From contig NZ_JAFIFQ010000001.1 in the NCBI RefSeq assembly GCF_020831925.1, positions 62,001-126,000 on the forward strand: a stretch of 64,000 nt of DNA, given 5' to 3'. Positions 1 to 9,051 of this stretch are shown piece after piece. The DNA is from Alkalimonas sp. Its GTDB lineage: Bacteria; Pseudomonadota; Gammaproteobacteria; Enterobacterales; Alteromonadaceae. Position 1 is the first letter of the stretch. Each line of letters begins with the position of its first letter. The notes below the pieces were generated by a model. It saw only the letters and a program-made list of their open reading frames with translations. It made no database searches and was not told the DNA's origin. Both the position numbers and the translations under genes were made by a program.

Positions 1-621
1 AATGCGCAGCTGTGGGCAGCGCAGGGCTATGCCGTGGTGATGGTCGATTTTCATGGCTCCACCGGCTATGGCCAGGCCTTTACCGATTCCATCAGCCGTG
101 ACTGGGGTGGTAAGCCGCTGGTTGATTTGCAAAAAGGCTTCGAGTACGTGCAAAGCGCTTACCCGTGGATTGATGGCAAGCGGGCCTGTGCGTTGGGTGC
201 CTCCTACGGCGGCTACATGATGAACTGGTTTGCCGGTAAATGGCCGGATGCTTTCCGTTGTCTGGTTAATCATGCTGGCCTGTACGATATGCCAAGCTTT
301 TACGGCAGCACCGAAGAGCTGTTTTTCCCAGAGTTCGATTTAGGCGGCACCGCCTGGGATGAAGACTCGGATTATGCCAAATTTAACCCGGCGGCCTACG
401 CCGATAATTGGCAAACACCGATGCTGGTGATCCACGGCTTGAAAGACTACCGGGTGCCTTATGCGCAGGGCCTGGGTGCTTTTACCAACCTGCAGCGTAA
501 AGGCATTGAGTCACGGCTGGTGATTTTCCCGGACGAGAACCACTGGATCCAAAAGCCAGAAAACCGGGTACGTTGGTACAACGAAGTATTCGACTGGATG
601 AAGCGCTTTACGGCGGAATAA
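1..621 (+). CDS. S9 family peptidase, C-terminal part (5' end outside the window)
   Basis: This is the C-terminal alpha/beta-hydrolase domain of a prolyl oligopeptidase-family serine peptidase of the acylaminoacyl/dipeptidyl peptidase type. The reading frame is open from base 1, so the start and the beta-propeller lie upstream. The nucleophile motif GASYGGYM has its Ser codon at 202-204, the acid is in HGLKDYRVP (Asp codon 445-447), and the His is in ENHWI (codon 541-543). The oxyanion-side motif HGSTGYG is also present. Such enzymes cleave short peptides in the periplasm or cytoplasm. Location cannot be judged without the N-terminus. The gene ends just before a strong bidirectional terminator and converges on asnB. 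Confidence 0.9.
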   Translation, partial: NAQLWAAQGYAVVMVDFHGSTGYGQAFTDSISRDWGGKPLVDLQKGFEYVQSAYPWIDGKRACALGASYGGYMMNWFAGKWPDAFRCLVNHAGLYDMPSFYGSTEELFFPEFDLGGTAWDEDSDYAKFNPAAYADNWQTPMLVIHGLKDYRVPYAQGLGAFTNLQRKGIESRLVIFPDENHWIQKPENRVRWYNEVFDWMKRFTAE

Positions 622-641
622 ACTGTACCACGCGAGAAAAT

Positions 642-671
642 AAAAAGGGCGCTGCATGCAGCGCCCTTACT
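642..671. terminator. Bidirectional intrinsic terminator between the S9 peptidase gene and asnB
   Basis: A perfect 20-base self-complementary stem (647-666, GGGCGCTGCA followed by its complement) is flanked by an A-run on the left (642-646) and a T-rich stretch on the right (667-674). It can therefore stop transcription from both convergent genes. Confidence 0.85.
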
Positions 672-695
672 TTATCTATTTATCGATGCCTGGTG

Positions 696-2360
696 TTAAT
701 AGGCTTCGGTATGCACATCGCGCACGGCGCGGCCGGATGGATCGGTCATTTCGGCCATTTTAGCATCCCAGGCCAGGGCTTCTGGCGTAGAGCAGGCCAC
801 CGATTTACCGCCTGGCACACAGGCAATGGCGCCGGCATGCGGGAAGTGCTCTTCAAAGATCACCCGGTAGTAGTAACCTTCTTTGGTATCCGGCGTATTG
901 ACCGGGAAGCGGAAGCTGGCAGTCGCCATTTGCTGATCGCTGATTTCGCGCTCAGCATGGGCTTTTAAGCTGTCAATCCAGCTGTAGCCTACGCCATCAG
1001 AGAACTGCTCTTTTTGCCGCCACAAAATTTCATTTGGCAGCAGACCATCAAACGCCTGGCGCAAAATGTGTTTTTCCATTTTGCCTTTACCACACATCTT
1101 GGCTTGTGGGTTTAACCGCATCGCCACATCCATAAAGGTTTTGTCCAAAAACGGCACCCGGGCTTCAATACCCCAGGCCGACATTGCCTTATTGGCGCGG
1201 TTGCAGTCAAACATATGCAAGCGGCTGATTTTGCGCAAAGTCTCTTCATGGAACTCTTTGGCATTCGGTGCCTTATGGAAATACAGGTAGCCGCCAAAGA
1301 TTTCATCTGAGCCTTCACCGGACAGTACCATCTTAATGCCCATGGCCTTGATCTTACGGGCCATCAGGTACATCGGAGTTGAAGCCCGGATGGTGGTGAC
1401 ATCGTAGGTTTCCAGGAAATAAATCACATCGCGGATTGCATCCATGCCTTCTTGCACCGTGAAATGCACATTGTGGTGCACGGTGCCAATGGCATCGGCC
1501 ACTTTTTGTGCCGCGACTAAGTCAGGCGAACCAGGCAGGCCGACTGCAAAAGAGTGCAGTCGTGGCCACCAGGCCTCGGTTTGATCGTCATCTTCCACCC
1601 GGCGCTTGGCAAATTGCTGGGCAATCGCAGAAATCAGCGAGGAATCCAGGCCGCCTGATAACAGCACGCCATAAGGCACATCGGACATAAGGTGGCTTTT
1701 CACGCTTTGTTCCAGAGCTTTGCGCAGCTCAGCCTCATTGGCAGGGTTGTCTTTTACCGCATCAAAGCTTTGCCAGTCACGCTGGTAGTAAGACTCCAGC
1801 TTGCCCACCTTGCTATCAAAAATATGCCCTGGCGGGAATTCTTTAATCTGTTTACAGACCGGCACCAAAGCTTTTAGCTCGGATGCGACAAACAACTGGC
1901 CATGCTCATCGTAGCCGTAATACAGCGGAATAATACCGATGTGATCGCGGGCAATCAGGTAACGCTCTTGCTCAGCATCGTACAGCACAAAAGCAAACAT
2001 GCCGTGTAGCTTATCGACAAAATTTACACCATGCTCTAAGTACAATGGCAGGATCACTTCACAATCCGATTTGGTTTTGAAGTGGTAAGGCGATACCAGC
2101 TCTTTTTCCAACTGCTTATGATTATAGATCTCACCATTCACTGCCAGAATGTGATTTCGTTGCTCATTAATCAGAGGTTGGGCACCATTTTCAGTATCTA
2201 CGATGGCCAGGCGCTCGTGCGCAAGGATGGCATTATTGTCATTCCAGATCCCAGACCAGTCCGGACCGCGATGACGTAACAACTTAGATAACTGCAGCGC
2301 CTGCTGGCGCAATGCTTTTACATCAGTTTTGATGTCAAGCACCCCAAATATCGAACACAT
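696..2360 (-). CDS. asnB: Asparagine synthase B, glutamine-hydrolysing
   Basis: The enzyme makes asparagine from aspartate, glutamine and ATP in the cytoplasm. The protein has 554 residues, the same length as E. coli AsnB. I chose the ATG at 2360 because it gives Met-Cys-Ser-Ile-Phe, leaving Cys as the N-terminal nucleophile of the glutaminase domain after Met removal, and because AGAGGTG lies just upstream. A GTG two codons earlier would hide the Cys. The glutaminase domain spans about residues 1-190 (RHRGPD, NGEIYN, ARDHIG). The synthetase domain has the ATP pyrophosphate loop SGGLDS at about 235-240 and SGEGSDE further on. It stands alone, convergent with the upstream peptidase gene and divergent from the next gene. 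Confidence 0.97.
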   Translation of the reverse strand: MCSIFGVLDIKTDVKALRQQALQLSKLLRHRGPDWSGIWNDNNAILAHERLAIVDTENGAQPLINEQRNHILAVNGEIYNHKQLEKELVSPYHFKTKSDCEVILPLYLEHGVNFVDKLHGMFAFVLYDAEQERYLIARDHIGIIPLYYGYDEHGQLFVASELKALVPVCKQIKEFPPGHIFDSKVGKLESYYQRDWQSFDAVKDNPANEAELRKALEQSVKSHLMSDVPYGVLLSGGLDSSLISAIAQQFAKRRVEDDDQTEAWWPRLHSFAVGLPGSPDLVAAQKVADAIGTVHHNVHFTVQEGMDAIRDVIYFLETYDVTTIRASTPMYLMARKIKAMGIKMVLSGEGSDEIFGGYLYFHKAPNAKEFHEETLRKISRLHMFDCNRANKAMSAWGIEARVPFLDKTFMDVAMRLNPQAKMCGKGKMEKHILRQAFDGLLPNEILWRQKEQFSDGVGYSWIDSLKAHAEREISDQQMATASFRFPVNTPDTKEGYYYRVIFEEHFPHAGAIACVPGGKSVACSTPEALAWDAKMAEMTDPSGRAVRDVHTEAY

Positions 2361-2513
2361 GTTCACCTCTGTAGAATTAATTGAATTTTCGTTTGGCAGT
2401 ATGTACGGCTATCCGTACCCCTTGAATGTGCCATGCCCAGTAGAAAATGCAAGTGCTTTTTGCAGCTTTGTTTCATGGTAAACTTTCAAAGCAAACGACA
2501 ACAAAGTGAGCTT

Positions 2514-3335
2514 ATGCAACCGACCCGAATAAAACCCCGTTTTAGCCCACCAGCTCATTGGCAGGCGGAGCTGTTTCAAAGCAACCCAATTTTCCACGAT
2601 CTGCAGCAGCTGTTTCAGCCTGGCAGTTGCAGCAGCTGGCCTTCACCGGATTGGCTGAATAGGTTGCGCAGTCAAACTGACTTTTGCTTTGTCGGTAATG
2701 AGCTGTTGGAGCAAGATGGCCGTTACTACGAAGACTATATTTATGCAACGCAGCAAATTCCTACCCGGGCAGAAAACTGGCACGATCTATTCGGTGCCTT
2801 TATCTGGTGCTTGTTTCCAAACACCAAGGCTTTGCTCAATCAGCTGCATATTGAAGAGATAGCGCGGGCAGGGCTTAGCCCTCGCACGGTACTGCGCAAC
2901 AAAATCACTTTGCTGGATGAGTGCGGGGTGCTCATCGCTTATACCCCGGCCCAGAAAAGCATGGTGCAGCAGGTGCAACAGCACCAATGGCAGCAGGTGT
3001 TCTGGCACCAGCGTCCGCTCTGGTGGCAGCAAATACGGCCGGTGATTTTTGGCCATGCTATCTATGAAATGGCAACGCAGCCGTTTATCGGCCTCACTGC
3101 CAAGTGCTGGTTTATTGAGGTGCCGGAAGACTTTTTTAACAGACCGCTTTGCAAAAGTTATGCATTTTTGGATCAGCAACTGTGCCAGCAAATCAGTCAG
3201 CAATCCGAGTGCTTACTGCAAAAGACCCAATTGACACCACTGCCATTGCTTGGCGTGCCTGGCTGGCATGCGGACAATCAGCAGCTGGCATTTTACAGCA
3301 ATACCGATTATTTTCGCCCGAAAAGGCATCCCTAG
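2514..3335 (+). CDS. DUF3025 domain protein
   Basis: A 273-residue protein matching my memory of the DUF3025 family, which is common in gamma- and betaproteobacteria and has no established function. The recognisable core is RAENWHDLFGAFIWCLFP followed by N-T-K-A, then an R-N-K-I-T-L-L-D-E-C-G stretch and FGHAIYE. It has no signal peptide or membrane segment. The frame is open upstream to an ATG at 2433, but the ATG at 2514 (MQPTRIK) fits the family start better and is preceded by GTGAGC. It is divergent from asnB, with about 150 bases between the two start codons. The family assignment is from motif memory only. Confidence 0.8.
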   Translation: MQPTRIKPRFSPPAHWQAELFQSNPIFHDLQQLFQPGSCSSWPSPDWLNRLRSQTDFCFVGNELLEQDGRYYEDYIYATQQIPTRAENWHDLFGAFIWCLFPNTKALLNQLHIEEIARAGLSPRTVLRNKITLLDECGVLIAYTPAQKSMVQQVQQHQWQQVFWHQRPLWWQQIRPVIFGHAIYEMATQPFIGLTAKCWFIEVPEDFFNRPLCKSYAFLDQQLCQQISQQSECLLQKTQLTPLPLLGVPGWHADNQQLAFYSNTDYFRPKRHP

Positions 3336-3554
3336 CGCAATACCAGCGGCAGGTGTCGAAGCCCCTTTCACAGGCTACTGCAACTGGTCCATAGCAATAA
3401 ATTTTTTGCTTAAATGCTGCATTTGTAATAGCATTTACTGTTCTTGTTAATAGTTGCCGTTTTGCGGCTTGAAGGGAGTTTTTGCGTGAAAGGGAGCCAC
3501 TTCCTTACTGAGACTGCGCAAATAAATCCATATTACCTCTGACAGAGTTCAAAA

Positions 3555-4241
3555 ATGAATACAAACATGTCTTTATCAACTCCTGTAATGATGCTGTTGG
3601 GGGCTTGTACCGGCTTCATCTTGATTGGTTGCAGCGATGCCACTTTTGACAACTACGAGCCGGACAACGAAACATCCGCTTTTATTGATGATGAGTACCA
3701 TTGGGAACTTGATGGTCGTCCAGATGATACCGTGGTGGTAGCTGATGCAGCAGGACCATCGGCTCAGCAGTTAGTACAGCAACATGATATCCATCGCCGC
3801 CACATGTTGTATTTCCCACTTGATTCTTTCAATACCACAGACCCGATGCAGTTGGCCCGGATGTCGCTTCAGCGTCTAAATAGCCTCACAACCAATACGA
3901 ATGTGATTGAACAAATAAAACTCTGCCATACAACGACGATGCAATCGGATGGAGTAATGGCCAGCACATATTTGCATGGTTCGAAGGATGCTGACGATGA
4001 AGCCGTCAGGCAGTATGGGCACCAGCTCTATCAAGCTTACCTAAACAAGTATGCTCCCAACAAAGGACAATCGTTAGAGAATGATCTGCATCTGTATTAC
4101 ATAGCCTTGGCGCCCAACTTCAGCTTAGACAGCAATGGACGGCTTGATGCTTTATACGATGCCTTTTGGCAGTGGTGCATCGCATTACCCAATACGCATT
4201 GGACGGGTCGCTATCAGGATAATCCGATACAGCAGATGTAA
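3555..4241 (+). CDS. Putative lipoprotein of unknown function
   Basis: A 228-residue protein that I do not recognise. The N-terminus has a hydrophobic stretch ending in the lipobox LIGC (Cys at about residue 26), so it is likely a lipoprotein. The following residues SDATFDNYEPD are acidic, compatible with outer-membrane sorting. The rest looks globular. It is first of three small exported proteins (this one, 4267-4815 and 4994-5458) separated by short gaps on one strand, which may be co-transcribed. The 219 bases upstream (3336-3554) show no gene. A downstream Met at codon 5 is an alternative start. Confidence 0.65.
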   Translation: MNTNMSLSTPVMMLLGACTGFILIGCSDATFDNYEPDNETSAFIDDEYHWELDGRPDDTVVVADAAGPSAQQLVQQHDIHRRHMLYFPLDSFNTTDPMQLARMSLQRLNSLTTNTNVIEQIKLCHTTTMQSDGVMASTYLHGSKDADDEAVRQYGHQLYQAYLNKYAPNKGQSLENDLHLYYIALAPNFSLDSNGRLDALYDAFWQWCIALPNTHWTGRYQDNPIQQM

Positions 4242-4266
4242 TGTCATACGGGACTCATAAGACGAT

Positions 4267-4815
4267 ATGCTGATGACACCTTCTATTTGGTTTTATCTGG
4301 TTATTTTACTTTGGAGCATGAGGGTATCCGCATTCGTATCCTCCTCCTTCTTGCACGATAAGGCTATGCCAGAGGTTCTTGTCTTCAATGCCTACGAGCA
4401 AGCACCCAAACTTACGGAATCGGCTTTGCAAAAAGCGGAGCTTTTTATCCAGGGCGATGAAACGGATATTTATGTGCGGTTGCAAAACAGGGCGGGTGCT
4501 AAAGTGGATAGCTGGATTGGCCAGCACCCCGGCCGGGAGGTCGCCACGCTGTCGGAGGCATTTTACAGTCAAATCTGCCATCAGGAAGTGCTGGTGCTGG
4601 TGATCCAAAAGCGAATCAATACCGCCATTTCTACTGGTGATAGCTACTTGAATGCACTCTTTGATCCGGTGTCTGGTGAATGGCTCAAAACGCTGCACGG
4701 TGCCAAAGTAAAAGACAAAGAGACGGATGCCTGGTTTGTCGACAGTCAGCAGGCGTTATTAGCAACCCTGAAAAACGGTACGGATGTGTCCTGCCCGCTC
4801 ACGTCCTCCGATTAA
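4267..4815 (+). CDS. Putative secreted protein of unknown function
   Basis: A 182-residue protein starting MLMTPSIWFYLVILLWSM, a probable Sec signal peptide with cleavage likely near VSA-FVS. The mature part (about 160 residues) has no motif I can name. One Cys pair is possible (SQICHQ and the C-terminal VSCPL). It lies 25 bases after the lipoprotein gene, so co-transcription is likely. The function is unknown, and the pairing with a lipoprotein suggests an envelope role by inference only. Confidence 0.6.
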   Translation: MLMTPSIWFYLVILLWSMRVSAFVSSSFLHDKAMPEVLVFNAYEQAPKLTESALQKAELFIQGDETDIYVRLQNRAGAKVDSWIGQHPGREVATLSEAFYSQICHQEVLVLVIQKRINTAISTGDSYLNALFDPVSGEWLKTLHGAKVKDKETDAWFVDSQQALLATLKNGTDVSCPLTSSD

Positions 4816-4993
4816 CGCGTTCAATTGCATTGTCCAAGCCAGGCGTCACTCTGGAGCATATCGCCAACGTGAATGTCGTATACCTACGAGAAGGGGCATA
4901 TTGGCATCCGTTGTGGCTTTGCGCGCACAGCATCTGGCTATTGCCAGTTGATCCTGTGATTTAGGTTTATTTATTTTGGAACAAGGGAACAAC

Positions 4994-5458
4994 GTGAAAA
5001 ATAGTATCTACGCAACCATGCTGCTAGGCGTTGCCACGTCAGTGTTGGCTGATGAACAGGCGAAACTGGAAGCCATGTGCGAAATTGGCTGGACTGCATA
5101 CCATACGCAGGATATCAGCTTGATTGCTCCTTTATGGCGGGATTATTTACCCGATGATTGGCCTGAAGAGCGAAAAGCAGAGACGACTGAGCTATTCCTT
5201 GCCGATCGTGCAGTGATCTTTGAGCGGGCCAGGCAAAGTCATGGCGATATCAGTTATCAGCTGGCTCAAGTTCGCTTTTACGATACCGATGAAATTCCAA
5301 AAGTATACAGCCAACATAATGCAAAACGCTATGCAACCCTAAGTTATGAGGCGCACAGCATCAACAATCCTCTGAGCCGGTCGTCTCCCAGCTGTACTTT
5401 TTTTGATTACGATGGTGATGGAAACTGGCAAATTAACACCATTCTCTGGACCAGATAA
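4994..5458 (+). CDS. Small secreted protein of unknown function
   Basis: A 154-residue protein beginning at GTG (read as MKNSIYATMLLGVATSVLA) with a clear Sec signal peptide and cleavage after VLA. The GTG is favoured because AAGGGAAC sits 3-10 bases before it. A TTG at 4976 would add six residues and spoil the signal peptide. The mature protein has two Cys (MCEIGW and SCTFF) that could form a disulfide, and ends with DYDGDGNWQI, an Asp-rich loop of the sort that can bind calcium. No family is recognised. It closes the three-gene set of exported proteins. Confidence 0.6.
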   Translation: MKNSIYATMLLGVATSVLADEQAKLEAMCEIGWTAYHTQDISLIAPLWRDYLPDDWPEERKAETTELFLADRAVIFERARQSHGDISYQLAQVRFYDTDEIPKVYSQHNAKRYATLSYEAHSINNPLSRSSPSCTFFDYDGDGNWQINTILWTR

Positions 5459-5681
5459 GCAGGACTGCATTGTCAGAGCAAAACCTTTTTAACTCCAGTA
5501 AAGGCAGCCTCTAAAATCTGCTTACATTTTTGCAGGTGGAAAACATCCAAAGCAAATTGCTATTCCGGCGTCTCTCTTGAATAATACAGAGCTGTTTTAC
5601 ATTGAGAACGAGCAAGGTTGTTGCGAAAACCAGCCATCATTGCTCCCTGCTCATGACTTCACACCCCAGAAGGACTCGAGG

Positions 5682-6488
5682 ATGATCGAAATAAACCACC
5701 TGGCCAAGGCCTTTGCGCTTGGCAAGGGCTCCAAACTGTCTGAAAGTGAAAAGCAAGATGTGCGCTACAGTAAGACGGCTTTTCATTCTGTGCGTGATGT
5801 CAGCTTTCACTGCGAGCAGGGCGAAGTGCTTGGTTTGCTTGGACCCAATGGGGCCGGTAAAACCACCACCTTGCGCATGCTATCTACCGCGTTAAAACCG
5901 GATGCTGGTACTGTGCTGATCAATGGCGTCGATGTATTAAAGCAACCGTTAAAAGCGCGTCAGCAAATTGGTTTCTTATCCGCCGATACTGGCCTTTATG
6001 GCAAGTTAACGGCTTTTGAAAACATTGCCTATTTTGGCCGCTTGCATGGCATGAAAGATGCCGAATTGCGTCAGCGAATCGATGAGCTATTCACTTTGCT
6101 CAATATGCACGACTTTGCCAATCGCCGGGCCGATAACATGTCGACAGGCATGAAACAAAAAACTGCCATTGCGCGGGCAGTGGTGCACAGCCCCAAGGTG
6201 GTGATTCTGGATGAGCCGACCACCGGCCTCGATATTATGACGGTGCAAACGGTACTGGATTTTATTCAGTCACTCAAAGTATTAAAAACACCGGTCATTT
6301 TCTCTACCCATCACTTGGACGAAGTGGCTGCCCTGTGCGATCGGGTGGTGGTGATTGATAAAGGCATTAGCACGTTTTCCGGCAGCATCGAAGCCTTCCG
6401 GCAGTGCACCGACAGTGGCGATTTGCGCGAAGCCTTTTTATCTGTGATTAATCAGCCGGAAACCGTAACGGCACAAGGAGCAGCCTGA
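5682..6488 (+). CDS. natA: ABC transporter ATP-binding protein, NatA type
   Basis: The cytoplasmic ATPase of an ABC-2 exporter, 268 residues. Walker A is GPNGAGKTT (about 54-62), the signature is the unusual STGMKQK (about 154-160), Walker B is VVILDEP (about 173-179), and the switch His is in STHHLDE. The STGMKQK signature is typical of NatA-like sodium/drug exporters. The frame is open upstream to 5577, but the ATG at 5682 ([11 protein letters not shown]), preceded by GGACTCGAGG, matches the family N-terminus. It overlaps natB by the stop/start sequence ATGA, so the two are translationally coupled. The substrate cannot be read from sequence. Confidence 0.88.
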   Translation: MIEINHLAKAFALGKGSKLSESEKQDVRYSKTAFHSVRDVSFHCEQGEVLGLLGPNGAGKTTTLRMLSTALKPDAGTVLINGVDVLKQPLKARQQIGFLSADTGLYGKLTAFENIAYFGRLHGMKDAELRQRIDELFTLLNMHDFANRRADNMSTGMKQKTAIARAVVHSPKVVILDEPTTGLDIMTVQTVLDFIQSLKVLKTPVIFSTHHLDEVAALCDRVVVIDKGISTFSGSIEAFRQCTDSGDLREAFLSVINQPETVTAQGAA

Positions 6489-7690
6489 TGTGGCAAGTCT
6501 ATTTTAAAGAGTTGACCGAGTTGATGCGCGACAAAAAAACACTGATTTTTGTCATTCTGCTGCCTATCCTGATCTTCCCGGTGCTGTTTGGTATTATGGG
6601 TTTGGTGCTGAGCACCACCACCAGTAAGGCGATGCAGGAAGAGCACCGCTATGTGATCGTCAATGCCGATCAGGCACCGCAGTTTGCTGAAGCTTTGTTT
6701 TACCATAAAAACTTTCGCCGGATAGACTCCGACCTGACGGAAACCGACCAGCTGGTTGCTGCGATCCGGGCCGGTGATTTCGATATGGCACTGGTGATCC
6801 CGGCTGATTTCAAACAGCGTCAGTCTGCGATTGAGCAAAGCGAGTGGCAGTTGATTTACAATCAATCCTCGCAGCTGGACTTTATGTTCCAGTACTTTAA
6901 TGAGCTGATGCGTAAATTTACTGAAGATCTGCAAATGACCAACCTAAGTCAACTTGGGGTGGATCCGGAGCGGTTACAAGCTATTTTAAAGCCGGTCGAA
7001 GTGCGCCGCATTGATACCGCGGATACCCGGGAGAATATCGGTGAGAAAATTGGCGCCTTTATTGCCTATATTCTGATCCCGATTTGCTTGATGGGTGCAT
7101 CCTATCCGGCGATTGACATGGGCGCTGGCGAAAAAGAACGCGGTACCCTGGAAACCTTATTGATCTGTCCGGTTAGCCGAACGGCCATTGTGCTGGGTAA
7201 GTTTTTGACGGTATTGACCACAGGTCTAGCGACGACCTTGATTACAGTCGTCAGTTTGGGTGTATGGACAGCGGTGATAAGTTCTTTTGCTGGTCTGGAT
7301 GTAGTGGCTAATGTGATGTCGAGTATCTCTATCACCGATTTGCTGCTGATCTTCCTGATGCTGCTGCCCATCTCGGCTATTTTTGCTTCTTTATTGCTGG
7401 CGATTTCCATCTATGCCAAAACCTTTAAAGAAGCACAAAATTACATGAGTCCCTTGTCCTTTATCGTGTTAATGCCATTGGTGGCTGCTATTTTGCCAGG
7501 TGTCAATCTGACCACTACCACAGCCATGATCCCACTGACCAATGTGGCGCTAGCTATCAAAGAGCTGATTAAAGGGACTGTTGATTATGGTTTGCTGATG
7601 ATGATCTTTGCATCCACTGTCGTACTGGCCGGTGCTTTAGTCGCTTTTTGCGTGCACTGGTTCCAGCAAGAGAAGGTGTTGTTTCGCTAG
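6488..7690 (+). CDS. natB: ABC-2 type permease, NatB type
   Basis: The membrane subunit of the exporter encoded with natA, 400 residues. The layout is one N-terminal membrane segment (about 20-42), a large extracytoplasmic loop (about 45-175), then five or six membrane segments, with GAGEKERGTLETLL as the conserved cytoplasmic coupling motif between segments. This is the NatB/CcmB-like ABC-2 fold. Its start overlaps the stop of natA. NatAB exports sodium in Bacillus, while other members export drugs or lipids, so the substrate remains open. Confidence 0.87.
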   Translation: MWQVYFKELTELMRDKKTLIFVILLPILIFPVLFGIMGLVLSTTTSKAMQEEHRYVIVNADQAPQFAEALFYHKNFRRIDSDLTETDQLVAAIRAGDFDMALVIPADFKQRQSAIEQSEWQLIYNQSSQLDFMFQYFNELMRKFTEDLQMTNLSQLGVDPERLQAILKPVEVRRIDTADTRENIGEKIGAFIAYILIPICLMGASYPAIDMGAGEKERGTLETLLICPVSRTAIVLGKFLTVLTTGLATTLITVVSLGVWTAVISSFAGLDVVANVMSSISITDLLLIFLMLLPISAIFASLLLAISIYAKTFKEAQNYMSPLSFIVLMPLVAAILPGVNLTTTTAMIPLTNVALAIKELIKGTVDYGLLMMIFASTVVLAGALVAFCVHWFQQEKVLFR

Positions 7691-7713
7691 GTAGAACTTT
7701 AATCGCTAAATAC

Positions 7714-7735
7714 TATTGATAATAGTTATTAATTA
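7714..7735. promoter_or_regulatory. Possible Fur box upstream of bfd
   Basis: The AT-rich stretch containing GATAATAGTTATTAAT resembles the GATAAT-rich Fur consensus. It lies about 40-60 bases before bfd, a gene commonly repressed by Fur with iron. The match is partial, so this is a candidate only. Confidence 0.45.
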
Positions 7736-7739
7736 GATT

Positions 7740-7771
7740 AGGATCACCCTATCAACTGATGAGGTGATCCT
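7740..7771 (+). promoter_or_regulatory. Hairpin that covers the bfd ribosome binding site
   Basis: AGGATCACC (7740-7748) pairs perfectly with GGTGATCCT (7763-7771) across a 14-base loop. The right arm contains the GAGGTGAT ribosome binding site and abuts the ATG at 7772. If formed in the mRNA it would block translation start. Confidence 0.6.
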
Positions 7772-7978
7772 ATGTACGTTTGTCTGTGCAAAGCTGTAAC
7801 CGACAAAGCCATTAAGCAGCATGTTGCCAATGGTGTGCGCTCCATGCGTGAACTGCGTGCTTGCAGCGGTTTAGGCAGCCAGTGCGGTCAGTGTACCTGC
7901 CAAGCCAGTCAAATTTTGCATAATGAAACCTTGCTGCACTCACAGCAAGATTTTGACTTAGCTCACGAAGTTGCCTAG
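7772..7978 (+). CDS. bfd: Bacterioferritin-associated ferredoxin
   Basis: A 68-residue [2Fe-2S] protein that reduces the iron core of bacterioferritin and so releases stored iron. The four cluster ligands fit Cys4, Cys6, Cys38 and Cys41 (MYVCLC and QCGQC), the Bfd spacing. Extra Cys at 31 and 43 are not needed. The gene stands alone, without bfr beside it. Upstream are a candidate Fur box and a hairpin that encloses the ribosome binding site, which would fit iron-controlled expression. Confidence 0.93.
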   Translation: MYVCLCKAVTDKAIKQHVANGVRSMRELRACSGLGSQCGQCTCQASQILHNETLLHSQQDFDLAHEVA

Positions 7979-8104
7979 TAATACAGATCCCAACTGCTTT
8001 TAAATTCTTTTTTTCTGCATTTTTATTCTTTTCTTTTTGCGCTGGTTCTCAAGCCAAGGCTTTTACGGCATACTGCATAACATCTTAGTAAAGCGGAGTT
8101 TCTT

Positions 8105-9010
8105 ATGCAGCCCATCCAGCAAGTGGCCATCGTTGGTGGTACTCATGGTAATGAGTTTTCCGGTATTTATTTAATCCGTCAGTACCAGCGTCAACCTGAA
8201 CTTTTGCAGCGGCAGAGCTTTCATGCCTGGACACTGTTTGCCAATCCACAAGCGCATAGCGCCAACAAGCGCTACCTGGATGCTGATTTAAACCGCCAGT
8301 TCCGCCGCGAAGATTTGGATAACCCCAGCCATAGCAATTACGAGCAAAGCCGCGCTAAAGTGATTGACGCAGTGCTTGGGCCTAAAGGCAACCCGAAGGT
8401 GGACTTAGTGATTGACTTGCACAACACCACCAGCAATATGGGGCCGGTTCTGATCCTGACGCAGGCAGGGGATTTTTACAATCAGCTGGCCGGTTACGTC
8501 AAAATGAAGATGCCAGAAGCGGTGATTAGTTGTGATGAAGACCATCTGCCCGCCGAAGAGCATAAGCTGCTCTGCACCACAGGCCGTTATGGTGTCATTG
8601 TCGAAGTGGGGCCACAACCGCAATCGGTGCTCCGGCAAGATGTGCTGGAACAAATGCACAGCATGACCCAGCACATTCTGGATTTTGCCGATTTATACAA
8701 CCTTAGGCAGCTGCCAGAGTTACCGAAAGAAGTAGAAGCCTATCGCTATCTGCACAGCATTAAACTGCCAGTGAATGAGCAGGGTGAGCGCCTTGGTATG
8801 GTGCACAACCATGTGCAGGATAAAGACTTCAAGCCCATCCATCCGGGCGATCCTATTTTTAAACTGTTTAACGGTGGAGAAATCTGTTACGACGGCCCAG
8901 ATGTCGTTTACCCGAGCTTTATTAACGAAGCCGCTTATTACGACAACAATCTGGCCATGTCGTTGAATGAAAAAATCACGTTGCGGGTAACACCTGTGGC
9001 GACAGATTAA
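8105..9010 (+). CDS. Aspartoacylase (N-acetylaspartate deacetylase)
   Basis: A 301-residue zinc carboxypeptidase-fold enzyme of the AstE/ASPA family. Zinc ligands are His14 and Glu17 in GGTHGNE and His106 in DLHNTT. The substrate-binding DLNR is at about 61-64, and the catalytic Glu is about 167 in VIVEVGPQP. The LHNTTSNMG motif and the PHPxxQ-like C-terminal region are typical of aspartoacylase, which splits N-acyl-aspartate into aspartate and an acid, rather than of succinylglutamate desuccinylase. The start has GGAG seven bases upstream. The gene is monocistronic, following a pyrimidine-rich leader at 8000-8040 that I cannot assign. Confidence 0.85.
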   Translation: MQPIQQVAIVGGTHGNEFSGIYLIRQYQRQPELLQRQSFHAWTLFANPQAHSANKRYLDADLNRQFRREDLDNPSHSNYEQSRAKVIDAVLGPKGNPKVDLVIDLHNTTSNMGPVLILTQAGDFYNQLAGYVKMKMPEAVISCDEDHLPAEEHKLLCTTGRYGVIVEVGPQPQSVLRQDVLEQMHSMTQHILDFADLYNLRQLPELPKEVEAYRYLHSIKLPVNEQGERLGMVHNHVQDKDFKPIHPGDPIFKLFNGGEICYDGPDVVYPSFINEAAYYDNNLAMSLNEKITLRVTPVATD

Positions 9011-9051
9011 TTGTCAGTGGCAAGCAGTGCCAAACGCTTTCAGCGTGATGG

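Noticed and set aside
573-968. A 131-codon open frame on the plus strand, opposite asnB
   Set aside because: It lies wholly in the terminator and antisense to the well-supported asnB, and shows no family motif. It is a shadow of the opposite frame.
4680-4964. A 94-codon open frame overlapping the end of the 4267-4815 gene
   Set aside because: It starts inside that gene in another frame, has no plausible ribosome site and no motif. The remaining 178 bases before 4994 look like spacer.
8000-8040. T-rich stretch after bfd as a terminator
   Set aside because: No stem of any length precedes the Ts, so it is only a pyrimidine-rich leader of the aspartoacylase gene.
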